Assembly (NCBI GenBank): GCA_030849065.1
Contig: JASAON010001559.1
Span: 1 to 56,005, forward strand
Direction: 5' to 3'
Source of the DNA: Jaenimonas drosophilae
Lineage: Eukaryota; Euglenozoa; Kinetoplastea; Trypanosomatida; Trypanosomatidae
DNA: 56,005 bases
The translations under genes were made by a program, and so were the position numbers. Below the pieces are notes generated by a model. It was not told the origin of the DNA. It ran no database searches and was given only the letters and a program-made list of their open reading frames with translations. Shown piece after piece: positions 19,873-29,782 of the stretch (the first letter of the stretch is position 1; every line of letters starts with the position of its first letter).

Positions 19873-20269
19873 ACATCATCGTTGATTCCGATTATACGGG
19901 ACGCGTGAATCTAACTAATACCCCGCGTAAGGAATACGTCCAGCGTTTGTGTGCGATGCGCACGCAGGTGTGGCGCGAGGAGGGGGCAACCCTTTGTCTC
20001 GTCCCACTTCCTATAGGTGTTTCCTGCCAATTGAAATGTGAAGAATGCCAACCTCACTCCCTCTTCTTTCCTTGTTATTATTCATGTTGATTGCATTTGC
20101 TGCTGTTCCATGCATCCCATAGTTCATACAGCTGTGCACTCTAGTGAGCAGCATAGATCACTCAGGTGTGAACCTGTGGAGTACAACTACGGTGTGGTGA
20201 ACAGCCAGGGCTTTCAAAGGAGAGATTAACCAGAGTTTACTCACCTTTGGCCTTCTTTGTGTACCCAAC
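19873..20269 (+). other. non-coding spacer
   Basis: This 397-base spacer has pyrimidine-rich stretches at about 20055-20090 and 20245-20262, compatible with processing signals for the carrier mRNA. I see no other feature. Confidence 0.45.
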
Positions 20270-21196
20270 ATGTCCAAGGAGCGATCACACAAGGCAGAGG
20301 ACAATGTGGTTTCGGTCTTTGCCGGCGGTTTTGCTGGGGTGTGCTCCACCTGTGTAACAAACCCACTGGACACCATCCGCGTCCGTCTCTCTGCTGGGCG
20401 GTCTGCCACTGGACGATCCCACAAGAGTCTCTTCTTCACCGCCAAGGAACTTTTTGAGGAAGGCTTGTGGCATGCTTTTAGTCGTGGTCTCGGTGCCAAC
20501 ATCATGGCCTCAATGCCCTCCAACGCAGTTTACCTTCCAACCTACCGGTTTCTTAAGAATGAGATGGCAGATATGCACGTGAATGAAAAGCTCTCACCAC
20601 TACTATCTGCCTTTGGTGCTGTGACGGCAACTAATTTAACGTTGGCTCCACTCTTCTTGGTACGAACGCGTGTTCAGGTGGATGATCGGCTGACCATTCG
20701 GCAGGTGTGCCAGGACGTCTTCCGCCGTGACGGCATCCGTGGATTTTACCGTGGCACTGTCACAAACGTTGCGGGACGATTTGTGGAGGAAGGACTATTT
20801 TGGTCTGTCTACGAACTCCTCAAGCGTATCACCCACGAAGGCTCATTCTCCAACGGCCACTTTTGGTGGGCCTCAGCGGCGATGGTGTCGCTGACGATGG
20901 TTGCCAAACTCACAGCGGTTAGTGTGGCCTACCCATACAACGTTGTGATGAATCATTTACGTACGGTCAACAAACAAACTGGAAAGCATGACTATACGCG
21001 AGTAGGGCCCACCGTTCAACACATTTACCGTGCGGATGGTCTGCTTGGCTTCTACAAGGGACTCGCCCCACAACTCCTGCGTAGTGTGATTAGCAAAGCC
21101 ACGCAAATCTATTCATTTGAGCTTGCCATGTTCACCTATGCAAGAATGCGAGCAACACGCCAGCAGCAGATGCTGAACATGGGCCGAGAAGAGTAG
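20270..21196 (+). CDS. mitochondrial carrier family (SLC25) transporter
   Basis: The protein is 308 residues, the usual size, with three repeats of about 100 residues each giving two membrane helices. The first repeat has the canonical signature NPLDTIRVRL (Pro32, Asp34, Arg37). In repeats two and three the signatures are degenerate: APLFLVRTRV lacks the acidic residue, and AYPYNVVMNHLR has Tyr-Asn in place of the acidic position. The half-repeat ends GFYRGT and GFYKGL match the [FY]xG pattern. The third-repeat tail GPTVQHIYRADGLLGFYKGL is typical. Such carriers move metabolites or nucleotides across the inner mitochondrial membrane. The substrate cannot be named from sequence alone, and the asymmetric signatures suggest a non-standard salt-bridge gate. 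First ATG used. Confidence 0.92.
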   Translation: MSKERSHKAEDNVVSVFAGGFAGVCSTCVTNPLDTIRVRLSAGRSATGRSHKSLFFTAKELFEEGLWHAFSRGLGANIMASMPSNAVYLPTYRFLKNEMADMHVNEKLSPLLSAFGAVTATNLTLAPLFLVRTRVQVDDRLTIRQVCQDVFRRDGIRGFYRGTVTNVAGRFVEEGLFWSVYELLKRITHEGSFSNGHFWWASAAMVSLTMVAKLTAVSVAYPYNVVMNHLRTVNKQTGKHDYTRVGPTVQHIYRADGLLGFYKGLAPQLLRSVISKATQIYSFELAMFTYARMRATRQQQMLNMGREE

Positions 21197-21797
21197 TGTA
21201 CCTTCTACTTTATTTGTGGGTTTTCACACAAAAACACACATCACAAGACTGTTGACGGCGATGCCCCGTGAAGAGGAAGGATAGATTGGAGAGAAACGCT
21301 GCCAAGTCGGTGTTGGCGGAGGTCAGATGAGGTGTGCGTCACAGAATCCCCTTGTGGGCAATAACCTTCCACCTCACCGGTACGTGCCTGAAGAGATTCG
21401 TTGGGATAGATGGCCTGCGAACGAAAGGGTTCCAACTGGGTCAAAGAGCTGCTTCATTGAACGGGCTATGTGCTGCGTGGATGATGAGGCCTTCCTGGTT
21501 AAATGCTGTCCGTTTTTGGCTCAGCATGTTCTGGGGGAGGAGCACCGTCTTCTTACGTTGAGTTGACTTGATACACTCTCTTAGTGGTGTGGGGGACGTT
21601 GGTGTGGACCTCTCAATGGGTATTAAGACTGCTCAGACAACTTCATCTTGCCTTCACCTCCCCTCTTATATTGCCTCATCTTGTGATCGTAGCACTTATT
21701 GACGAGCTTCCCCTTGTTGTGGGCACAAGGTTGGAGCTATCGGCGCTACAGCCGGCATACACAACACCGCCCATTAGCTGGTTGATACTTACTTAGA
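21197..21797 (+). other. non-coding spacer
   Basis: This 601-base spacer has CT-rich stretches around 21640-21670 suited to trans-splicing. Short frames at 21327-21566 and 21584-21796 overlap in different phases and show no domain. I see no RNA gene. Confidence 0.45.
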
Positions 21798-24140
21798 ATG
21801 GCTGAGAAGAGCAAGCGGCAGGCACCTGCCCCCATTGTCCCTGATGAGACGAGCGAGCTTCTGCGATTTGGGTCATCCCTGTTTGAGAGCTTCTCCGCCA
21901 GCCCAGTATCGAAGCCTGATGTGAAGGAAATTCAGCTTGCTCGTTTTGGTGATTATATGCACCATTTTGGATTTACCCTCGAACGAGACGTACCGAAGCG
22001 AAGTATTGTGGCCTCCACTCTTCCCCAGAATGTTCCTACCGGAACCCAACGCATGCGGAATGCAGAGCACATTCATGCGCCGGCTGATGGGGACGATACG
22101 GTAGAGGAGGCCGGTTGGGGTATGCCAGCGGCCATCACGGAGGAGGCAGATGCACGTTGCACAGCGGCAGGAAGCTTCGAAGGCTGTAAACGGTTTGCCG
22201 ACATCGCCACCGCACTGACCGCCCCCTTTGAACACGTCACGTGGCGACAGACGGCGGAGGACTGCGCGCTGAAGAAGGTGCGCTGCATTTATTCATGGTT
22301 GTGCCAACACGTCACCATCGCCCTCGAGCGGCCCGCTCCCCCGGAGGATAAGACGAAGGCCGCCCCACCAGCCAAGGGCAGCGATCGCCGCTCCAAAACC
22401 GGCCGACTGAAGAGCACCGCTCAGGTGGTGGTGGAGAATGAGGTTCCTCCCGACCCTCTCGAGGTTGCCCTGGAGACCCGCACCGCCACACCAGTCCTGA
22501 TCGCCACCCTTTACCAGCAGATGCTCGCGCATGTGGGGATTGACTCCCTTCTGGTCGATGGATTGCTCAAAGGGCTCAGTGCGGAGGAGCCTGTGGAGTG
22601 GTGGTGGAACATGGTTGTTGTGGGTGGACGTTCATACCTTGTAGATATCGCCTCATCAACCTACAAGGGCGTGCTTCGGCAAGTGGCGGAAGTGGTGGTG
22701 GGTGCAGATACGCCAAATGATGGCAGGGGCAACAAGTTAGGCGCGGCAGCGGCCAAGAAGGAGAAGGAGAAGGAGAAGAAGCCCAAGAAGGATGCCGCCA
22801 AGGAGCCTGAGACCACCCCTGCGGTTCCCTTGGTGAATCTATCCTTGGGCAAGGGGCCCACCATTCTTCAAACAAGACGCCCAGTGGAGGACTTCTACTT
22901 CTGCACTCATCCCTCTCAGTTCATCTTCACCCACTTCCCGAGGCTGCTCAGCCACACACTTCTCGTTGCTCCGCCTAACAACGTCAGCTGGGACAGTGCG
23001 CCTCGCTTGACGCATGACTTCTTCAAGTTTCCTGTGCAGCTCAAGTCTCACAAACGCTCTGCCGTCTTCTCGGTGCGGAGTACCCCTTTCTACATTAGCC
23101 TGATCAATCAGGAACCTTCCACCACGGAGCTGTGCTGCGTGCTCTACCAATGCACACTCCGGGAGCTTCCAGAGGACCTCTCAGAGAAGTCCCCCTTAGG
23201 CCCGGAGTGGGTGTGGCACCAGCGGCAGGAAAGCACCATGACGGAAACCTTTACCTTAATGGTCCCCGATGCTGGCTTCTACTGCGCTGTGATTGGTGCC
23301 CGCCAGATCCGCCCAGACCCCTACAGCGCCTCCATCTCCACGGAGAGCTTCCTTCCAATTCTCTACTACCAGGCCAAGACAAACTTCGTGCCCGTCTCCA
23401 CCTCCCTGGTTCCTCGGCAGCACCTCTCCCCATCCATTTGCCGGCTCTTCAGTCCCCTCACGGCTCAGGTCATGCCAGGAACCCATCCGGTGGTTGTGGT
23501 CCCCACCTGCAGCAACGTGGTGGCGGTGGCGGTGGTACGCAAGACGAAACAAGCCGTTCCTGATGCGGACGTGGCTGCAGGTGAAGCCAACGCGAAGGAG
23601 GTGCGTGAGCTGGACTCCTTCCTCGCCTTCGCCCCGAAAGACGCCACGTACAATGGCAACGTGTCAGTACGTACGGGAGACGGGATAGAGTTGTGGGTGC
23701 TCTACGCCGCCCCACACCGAAACGGAGTGAGCTTCCATGAAATGATCACCATCAAGGAAAAAGAACGCCCACCCACACCTCCGCCGCCTGTTCAGCCCAA
23801 CTCGAAAACGAAGCGCAAGACGATCGTCCCCGTCGGGCCATCTCCCGAGGAGCTAGAGAAGGATAAGCTCCACCGCCAACTGGCGCATGGCCAATCCTTC
23901 ATCCCTTTCGTGACGGGGATTGAAGTGCGCAAGTTCGTATCAAAGGATGCAGCTGGGGTGATCCAGCCCCAGCCCTCCGCCGAGGAAGAACGCGCGGCAA
24001 CCCTGCGACGGCTCATTGGAGTCACGGGCGAGTTGTACACGGAGGCCACCAACGCAGCAACACGTTCAGGTGGGGCAGTGGGAACCTACTTCTACAAGCG
24101 TGAGAAGTTCATCTTCAATGAAGTGGCCAGCCCAGCCTAG
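21798..24140 (+). CDS. KY-type transglutaminase-like protein, catalytically degenerate
   Basis: The protein is 780 residues. Residues about 150-300 resemble the transglutaminase-like domain of kyphoscoliosis peptidase proteins: KKVRCIYSWLCQHV, then ATPVLIATLYQQMLAHVGID, then EWWWNMVVVGGRSYLVDIASS. After it, DFYFCTHPSQFIFTHFP matches the conserved sequence that follows that domain in KY proteins. The usual Cys before the second helix is absent (RTATP), and the His of the HAWN-type motif is Trp268; only Asp283 of the triad remains. It is therefore probably a pseudoenzyme used for binding. A Lys-rich insert (about 310-340) and Lys/Pro-rich linkers occur. The C-terminal half has beta-rich repeated modules. 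The role may be cytoskeletal or flagellar, by inference only. Confidence 0.72.
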   Translation: MAEKSKRQAPAPIVPDETSELLRFGSSLFESFSASPVSKPDVKEIQLARFGDYMHHFGFTLERDVPKRSIVASTLPQNVPTGTQRMRNAEHIHAPADGDDTVEEAGWGMPAAITEEADARCTAAGSFEGCKRFADIATALTAPFEHVTWRQTAEDCALKKVRCIYSWLCQHVTIALERPAPPEDKTKAAPPAKGSDRRSKTGRLKSTAQVVVENEVPPDPLEVALETRTATPVLIATLYQQMLAHVGIDSLLVDGLLKGLSAEEPVEWWWNMVVVGGRSYLVDIASSTYKGVLRQVAEVVVGADTPNDGRGNKLGAAAAKKEKEKEKKPKKDAAKEPETTPAVPLVNLSLGKGPTILQTRRPVEDFYFCTHPSQFIFTHFPRLLSHTLLVAPPNNVSWDSAPRLTHDFFKFPVQLKSHKRSAVFSVRSTPFYISLINQEPSTTELCCVLYQCTLRELPEDLSEKSPLGPEWVWHQRQESTMTETFTLMVPDAGFYCAVIGARQIRPDPYSASISTESFLPILYYQAKTNFVPVSTSLVPRQHLSPSICRLFSPLTAQVMPGTHPVVVVPTCSNVVAVAVVRKTKQAVPDADVAAGEANAKEVRELDSFLAFAPKDATYNGNVSVRTGDGIELWVLYAAPHRNGVSFHEMITIKEKERPPTPPPPVQPNSKTKRKTIVPVGPSPEELEKDKLHRQLAHGQSFIPFVTGIEVRKFVSKDAAGVIQPQPSAEEERAATLRRLIGVTGELYTEATNAATRSGGAVGTYFYKREKFIFNEVASPA

Positions 24141-24493
24141 ATTCCCCGTCGCTCCGTGAGCCGTTCCGTACTCGTGTGTGGGGCAGTGCTCATGTACATA
24201 CAACCCTCTGGTGGCGTTTCAATCACCAGGGAAGGTTACCACGAAGAACAACATCAAGTCCTCGAAGGTTAGTTGCGAAGGTGATCCTGCGAATCTGAAT
24301 ATGCTGCAGTGAACCAACATCCTCTCTGTTTGTGCGTGTGTGTTTTGTTTTTGTTTGGCGTTATCTAGCTCTTGCAAGGGGTATAGAACACTTCCACACG
24401 GTGCCGTGGATGGGAAGTGCCGTTCTCTACGACACATCGCACGAGGATTCTTGTCCGTGTTGGGGAATTCGTGCCAACCGTAGTACGTAGAGC
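24141..24493 (+). other. non-coding spacer
   Basis: This 353-base spacer has a T/GT-rich stretch at about 24320-24370 preceding AG dinucleotides. The long minus-strand open frame overlapping this area is a shadow of the next gene. Confidence 0.45.
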
Positions 24494-26110
24494 ATGCATT
24501 CCTGCGCAGTGATTGGCTGTGGGCCCGCTGGTATGGCAGCTAGTGCCGTACTTCGCCAGTACGGCCTCATGGTGACCTGCTTCGAGGTGGAGCCCGAAGT
24601 GGGGGGCATCTGGGCCAAGAACAGCCGCGACGTCTTCTCCACTCGTGGAGTTCTCTCTCCCGTCTATCCGTCCATGCGCTGCGTGCTTCCCAAGGACTTG
24701 ATGTCCTTCTCTGATGTGCGCTTCGACTACACCACACCACAGTTTCCCCATCACACAGCGGTGCGGCAGTATTTGGGGCACTACGCCGAACGCAAGGGCA
24801 TACGTGGCCTCACACGCTTCAACACCAAGGTTGAATCCATCCGCTGGGACCCTCGGCAATCTTCCTGGAAGCTCATCTCCGTTAACATTCGCAATGGGGA
24901 CATCATGGAGTGGTCCTTTGATCGCATTTGTGTGTGTACGGGGCAGACTCAGGAGGCACGCTTCCCCGAAGGCGCACGTGAGCTTCTTCACGACTACACC
25001 CGCCATGGAGGTGAGGTGCATCACGCGGCCCACATCAAGGACTTCCGAGCATTTGCGAACAAGCGAGTGGCGGTTGTGGGGGATGGGGTAACTGCCTATG
25101 ACTACTGCCTTGAACTTCGCCGGCATGGAGCCCAGGTCTACCACAGCTCCACCAACGCGCAATGTGCCGATGCAGGGGCTCTTTCATCATTCTGGTCCTC
25201 CTCCGCCAAGAATACTCCCGATGCCTATCGAAAAAAGCGGATGGAACTTGTTCTTGAAAAGGCTGCTCCCTTCTTCTTGCGTACATCGGGCAGGCATCGG
25301 GTTCATCGTACACATGAGTTGCTGCGTATGTGGCTGCGCTCCCGACTGACACAACTGGCGCAGGACATCCCTACGGTTGGGTTTCCAGTTCGATCGGAAG
25401 AACGGGGTATTCTGTTCCATGGCACCATGAAGGTGGAGAAGGACAATCAACAGGAACCACACATCTCAACCTCAAGCTCATCTCCAGACAGCCAAGACGC
25501 TAATGGAACCTTTGTGGATGAGGTGGATGCCATCATCTTCGCCACGGGCTACAAGGTACGGCTCCCCTTTCTTGCGCCAGAGATTCGTGCGACTGTGGAA
25601 GGTACTTCGCCACAGATGCTCATTGACTCTCCCGCTCCCGCATCAGAAGACCCCCCTGCCGCAGCTCCTCCCCGAGATCGTGGCCTCTTTATGGGAACGG
25701 TGCTCGCATCGGCGCCAACCATGGCCTTTGTGGGTCTTCAGCCAGAGCTACTGCCCCCCTTCCTTCTCTTTGAGGCACAGTCCAAGTTCGTCGCCTCCGC
25801 CTTCACGGAGTCCATCTCACTGCCCTCATCTGTGGAGGAACTACGGAAGAAGGAGGCGCAGCTTATCGCCATGCTTCCCGAGCTGAAGGACCTCTACAGC
25901 ACCAGCGGCTTGGGTTTGCACTCTGGGGTGTACTTTGATGTCCTGCAGGACCTTCTGGAGGTGAGCTCTCGGGATACCTACATGAATCGAATTGGTCAGA
26001 GACGGAGATGGATGCTCTTCTCCACCATCCTTCGATTCTATCACAAGATGCGCTCGTTGGCACCACTCAAGCGAAGGGAGCAGCATCTGCTCTTCAGCAA
26101 CAAGATTTGA
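24494..26110 (+). CDS. flavin-containing monooxygenase-like oxidoreductase
   Basis: The protein is 538 residues. The N-terminus CAVIGCGPAGMAAS (Gly8, Gly10, Gly13) is the FAD-binding Rossmann motif, with EVEPEVGGIW as the following acidic end and GG-motif. A second nucleotide fold VAVVGDGVTAYD (192-203) should bind NADPH. The ATGY motif (350-353), characteristic of FMO and related enzymes, is present. The FMO fingerprint FxGxxxHxxxY/F before the second fold is degenerate here: only His180 and Phe184 are recognisable in EVHHAAHIKDF. The family oxidises soft nucleophiles such as N or S centres using NADPH and O2. The degenerate fingerprint leaves the substrate open. No signal peptide or membrane anchor is obvious. 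First ATG used. Confidence 0.85.
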   Translation: MHSCAVIGCGPAGMAASAVLRQYGLMVTCFEVEPEVGGIWAKNSRDVFSTRGVLSPVYPSMRCVLPKDLMSFSDVRFDYTTPQFPHHTAVRQYLGHYAERKGIRGLTRFNTKVESIRWDPRQSSWKLISVNIRNGDIMEWSFDRICVCTGQTQEARFPEGARELLHDYTRHGGEVHHAAHIKDFRAFANKRVAVVGDGVTAYDYCLELRRHGAQVYHSSTNAQCADAGALSSFWSSSAKNTPDAYRKKRMELVLEKAAPFFLRTSGRHRVHRTHELLRMWLRSRLTQLAQDIPTVGFPVRSEERGILFHGTMKVEKDNQQEPHISTSSSSPDSQDANGTFVDEVDAIIFATGYKVRLPFLAPEIRATVEGTSPQMLIDSPAPASEDPPAAAPPRDRGLFMGTVLASAPTMAFVGLQPELLPPFLLFEAQSKFVASAFTESISLPSSVEELRKKEAQLIAMLPELKDLYSTSGLGLHSGVYFDVLQDLLEVSSRDTYMNRIGQRRRWMLFSTILRFYHKMRSLAPLKRREQHLLFSNKI

Positions 26111-26580
26111 CCCCCCCCCCCAACTCTCTCATTAGTGGTGGTATGGTGTGTGGCGGGTCAACGTGCTGTTGGAGGGTGGTGCAGTGGTATTAGCATCACT
26201 TGGGTATTAACTCTCACTAATCCTCACCCAAAACACATGGTGGTGCTGTTGCACATTCTCATCAAGCATTGAGTCGGCGGAGCGCGCCAAAACCCACACC
26301 ACTTCCTCCTATATCTTCCTTGCTCTCCTCTGCCTCTTCTGATGATTGCAAAAGTTGTTTAGAGCTGATTTGTTGTTGTCTGTTGCGGGCTCCACTTATT
26401 TTTATTGGGCGTTTCACTGGCGTTGTTGTACACGCACACACACACACACACACACACAAAGCAAGGATAACCAGCCCCAGCCACCACCCCCACTACCTTG
26501 AGGTTGTGTTCGCCATCTTCCACCCCCCTCTCTCTCTCATCAGCAGAGGTGTACGTTGATTATCATCCACATTGATCATC
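26111..26580 (+). other. non-coding spacer with CA microsatellite and splice signal
   Basis: This 470-base spacer has a C run at 26111-26120, a (CA)12 microsatellite at 26435-26458, and a CT-rich tract from about 26514 to 26540 followed by CAGCAG at 26541-26546. The latter is a good spliced-leader acceptor for HslU. Confidence 0.55.
26514..26543 (+). promoter_or_regulatory. candidate spliced-leader acceptor for HslU
   Basis: A pyrimidine tract (CCACCCCCCTCTCTCTCTC) ends in CAG with AG at 26542-26543, giving a 5' UTR of about 37 bases before the ATG at 26581. Confidence 0.55.
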
Positions 26581-28005
26581 ATGATCGCCATGAAGCGTTT
26601 GAATGCGATGGGGTGGGGCGTCCACGCCACCTGCGGCCAACTTCGCTACTGCGCCGCAGCAGCGGCAGCTGCCACGTCGGAGCCCACCCCAACGGTTGAG
26701 GCCCCGTCCAAAACCCTCATCCGCAACATGCGCCCCCGCGAGCTCATGAAAGAGCTCGACCGCTACATTGTGGGCCAGAGCGATGCCAAGAAGGCCGTCT
26801 CCGTGGCCCTGCGCAACCGCTGGCGTAGGCATCAGGTGCCCGCTGACATTCGGGAGGAGATCGCACCCAAGAACATCCTCATGATTGGCCCCACCGGTGT
26901 GGGCAAGACGGAAATATCGCGTCGGCTGGCCAAATTGGTTGATGCGCCTTTTGTGAAGGTGGAAGCAACCAAATTTACCGAGGTGGGCTTCTACGGACGT
27001 GATGTGGAGAGCATCATTGAGGACCTCTACAAGGTCTCGCTCACGCAAACGAAGCAGAACATTCGCCGGCAGCATGAGGAGGTGGCCAAAGCCAAGGCGG
27101 AGGACCGCATTCTCCGCGCCTTAGCCGGCACCTCCGACGGCTTTAGAGATCATCTCCGGAGTGGTGCCTTGGATGATGTGGAGGTGATGATTGAGCTCCA
27201 GGAGAAGAAGGAGAAGCCGAAGACCGCTGGTTCCGGTGATGGAGTAGTGATCTCCCTAGACTTCCCCTCCATCATGGGTGGGGGTGGCCGCCAGCAAACA
27301 ACCAAGAAGGTGATGAAGATCAAGGATGCCTTCCCTGCCGTTCTGCAGGAGGAGCTGGATAAGATGATGGACACGGAGGACGTCACGGCCGAGGCGTTGC
27401 GGGCTTGTGAGGAGGACGGCATCGTAGTGATTGATGAGATTGATAAGATTGTCACTGCGGCAGGGGGCTCCAAGGATCATCAAGCCAGTGCGGAGGGTGT
27501 GCAGCAGGACTTGCTGCCCTTGGTGGAGGGGACGACGGTTTCCACCAAGTTTAATGTGCAGGTGAAGACGGATAAGATCCTCTTCATTTGCAGTGGTGCC
27601 TTCCATAGCGTGAAGCCATCCGATATGCTGGCAGAGTTGCAGGGACGTCTGCCCATTCGGGTGGAGCTCCAGTCACTGACGAAGGAGGACTATTTTCGCA
27701 TCATTACGGAGCCCAAATTCAACTTGATTGCGCAGCACACGGCGATGATGGCAACGGAGGGGGTCACCCTGGAATTCACTGACGATGCGCGATGGGAGAT
27801 CGCGAGCATGGCAACCCAAATGAATGCCATGGTTCAGAACATTGGTGCAAGGCGGCTCATCACCATCACGGAGAAGGTGGTGGAGGAGATCAGCTTTGAT
27901 GGCCCCGACCGCAAAGGAGAGACCTTCACCATCGATGCAGCCTACGTTAAGAAATCCGTGGAAGGCCTAGTCAATAAGGTGGATGTGAAGAAGTTCCTGC
28001 TCTAG
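26581..28005 (+). CDS. hslU: HslU, ATPase subunit of the mitochondrial HslVU protease
   Basis: The product is 474 residues from the ATG at 26581. The frame is open a little further up, but only through a TTG. A short basic/Ala-rich leader of about 45 residues is consistent with mitochondrial import. The AAA+ core follows: RPRELMKELDRYIVGQ, Walker A GPTGVGKT (103-110), the pore motif VGFYGRDVES, a coiled I-domain, and Walker B VVIDEIDK (Asp285, Glu286). The sensor-region sequence GARRL and the C-terminal tail KFLL, which inserts into HslV in bacteria, are also present. HslU unfolds substrates with ATP and feeds them to HslV. In trypanosomes the complex acts in the mitochondrion and limits kinetoplast DNA replication. 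The family is very clear. T. brucei has two HslU forms; which one this is cannot be settled here. Confidence 0.96.
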   Translation: MIAMKRLNAMGWGVHATCGQLRYCAAAAAAATSEPTPTVEAPSKTLIRNMRPRELMKELDRYIVGQSDAKKAVSVALRNRWRRHQVPADIREEIAPKNILMIGPTGVGKTEISRRLAKLVDAPFVKVEATKFTEVGFYGRDVESIIEDLYKVSLTQTKQNIRRQHEEVAKAKAEDRILRALAGTSDGFRDHLRSGALDDVEVMIELQEKKEKPKTAGSGDGVVISLDFPSIMGGGGRQQTTKKVMKIKDAFPAVLQEELDKMMDTEDVTAEALRACEEDGIVVIDEIDKIVTAAGGSKDHQASAEGVQQDLLPLVEGTTVSTKFNVQVKTDKILFICSGAFHSVKPSDMLAELQGRLPIRVELQSLTKEDYFRIITEPKFNLIAQHTAMMATEGVTLEFTDDARWEIASMATQMNAMVQNIGARRLITITEKVVEEISFDGPDRKGETFTIDAAYVKKSVEGLVNKVDVKKFLL

Positions 28006-28503
28006 TCGCAGCCTACACAAATCTTTGGGTGGCGTGCAGGAGAGGTCGTCCTCTCATCATTAATGCACACAAGGTGTTTGAGCGCGTGTGTTTGTGGGCG
28101 ACTGAACCTCACTGTTCTGGCTACCAACGCACTGGTCTGGCCACCGGCCTCTCCTTCCATTGATCAGCACACACACATACACACGCACGTACTTATGGTG
28201 CAGTGGAAGCAGCGCTCTCCTATGGCTTGCTTCATCAGCTTTTTTATTCGAAGCACAGGAAAGATTTTGCGGTGACAAACAAGGATAGCCCATGCAGGTG
28301 GCTCCATCATCATCATCCACAAACGTCTCTACACGGCACATGTGCCGTTGGTGTCTGTGAATGGAGTTGGTATAATTCACCTCACGAATCCATGATCCTT
28401 CCTCCACTTATCTCGTTTTTTCATTTTTTTTCTTGTTTGTGTTCTGGTATCGTCTGTCCTAGATTATTTGTGTGTGAGAGCGAGGTTAACACGATCCTCC
28501 ATC
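28006..28503 (+). other. non-coding spacer
   Basis: This 498-base spacer has CA/CT-rich segments and a T-rich tract at about 28415-28445. AG dinucleotides follow at about 28461 and 28476. I see no gene. Confidence 0.45.
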
Positions 28504-29427
28504 ATGCGTAGCACACGTCTGAGTCGTTATAAGCTGCCCAAGAATTTGGGTGTGGCCCCGCGCTTTGATACGTGGCAGGACAAGTATGAGCCCCATGAGC
28601 ATCTGAAGCGTATGGGACGATTAGCAGGCACTGGCTTCTACATTCCCCCGGAGTGGTACCAGCACTTCCGCATGTTCCCGCCCATCAACCACAACTTCCC
28701 GCAGGAGAAGACGTTGAACCCACACAACTCAAGTGAGCCCACGCAGGATAGCACCGACCACCTCAGCGCGGAGCGTCAGGCACTTCGCGATGAGCTCGCA
28801 CGGCGTAGTCGTCTTATTGCGTCTGAGGGTATGCGCTATTACAACATCTTTTGGGTGCGTAAGCCCCTTGACCGGATGGAGAAGGAGTACTACCGAATGA
28901 AGCGCAAGGGCATTCCGCACGAAGATTCCATCAAGGCGGTTCTCGAGATGTTTTATGCGGACTTAGCCAACAAGAAGCGTGTGGCAGCAATACAGGCTGA
29001 GGAGGCAAAGCTCTCCGGCAAATTCATCACCATGCGCGAGGCGACGGTGGTGCTGCAAGTACTGACGCAGCTGCAGCGCGAGCAGCTCACCCCACATCAA
29101 GCCTCCCAACTAGCTCAGACTTATGGTGCTGCAAGCCAGGCCGCCCCGGCTTATGTGGCACATCTCACGCCCAAGGTCGCGACGGCCCCAACCACCCCGG
29201 AAGGCGGCAGCGACCTCCTCAGCTCCGAGGCTCTGGCGGATCTTCTCTCCGAATCAGATGGCACAGCCACGGCAGCGGGGCAGGTGATGGAGGTGCATGT
29301 GAAGGAGAGCGAGGATGATAGCCTGCAACAGCTGCGTGAGGTGGCAACGGATGCCACGGGTGATGCGACGTGGTATACGGGCTCCTCCTCAGAAATCGAT
29401 CTTCGTGGGGATGCCAAGAGCAAGTGA
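28504..29427 (+). CDS. hypothetical protein, possibly mitochondrial
   Basis: The protein is 307 residues from the first ATG at 28504; the open frame extends 12 codons upstream but starts with TTG. The basic N-terminus MRSTRLSRYKLPK could be a short mitochondrial presequence. Conserved-looking segments include FYIPPEWYQHFRMFPPINHNF and a helical region rich in Arg, Lys and Glu (about 85-190). The last 100 residues are Ala/Ser/Thr-rich and acidic. The aromatic, basic style of the first half recalls kinetoplastid mitoribosomal proteins, but I cannot match a named one, so this is only a suggestion. It follows HslU on the same strand. Confidence 0.7.
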   Translation: MRSTRLSRYKLPKNLGVAPRFDTWQDKYEPHEHLKRMGRLAGTGFYIPPEWYQHFRMFPPINHNFPQEKTLNPHNSSEPTQDSTDHLSAERQALRDELARRSRLIASEGMRYYNIFWVRKPLDRMEKEYYRMKRKGIPHEDSIKAVLEMFYADLANKKRVAAIQAEEAKLSGKFITMREATVVLQVLTQLQREQLTPHQASQLAQTYGAASQAAPAYVAHLTPKVATAPTTPEGGSDLLSSEALADLLSESDGTATAAGQVMEVHVKESEDDSLQQLREVATDATGDATWYTGSSSEIDLRGDAKSK

Positions 29428-29782
29428 CGCAGCTCGCGATGTGTTTAGCACTTCGCTCAGTTGCTTCGTCGAGGCAGGGGTCGCTGAAGTGGCTCATCCT
29501 CACAGAGGTGCTAAACGTTGTAGCGGCATAACAAGTTCTCTTTTGTTCTTCATGTACTGTGTAGGAACTCCAGCACGTTGACGAAAACACTGACTACGCC
29601 ACACAAGATGCGGGTCTCTCTCTTTCTTTCTTCTACTCTTCATGATTGTGTTGCTGTGCGTAGTACCCCATTCGTTGAATCTCATCGTGTGCTGCATCAT
29701 CAACGTATTAGGGCATCCGCATCCCATCCCATCATTCCCCCACCACCAGTGAATGTGTTTTGCTGGACGGCATAAATCTGAG
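29428..29782 (+). other. non-coding spacer
   Basis: This 355-base spacer has a CT-rich tract at 29615-29640 and a C/A-rich stretch before 29750. No feature stands out beyond possible processing signals. Confidence 0.4.

Noticed and set aside
24365..25162. 265-codon minus-strand open frame
   Set aside because: It is antisense to the FMO-like gene, which has clear motifs, and has no features of its own.
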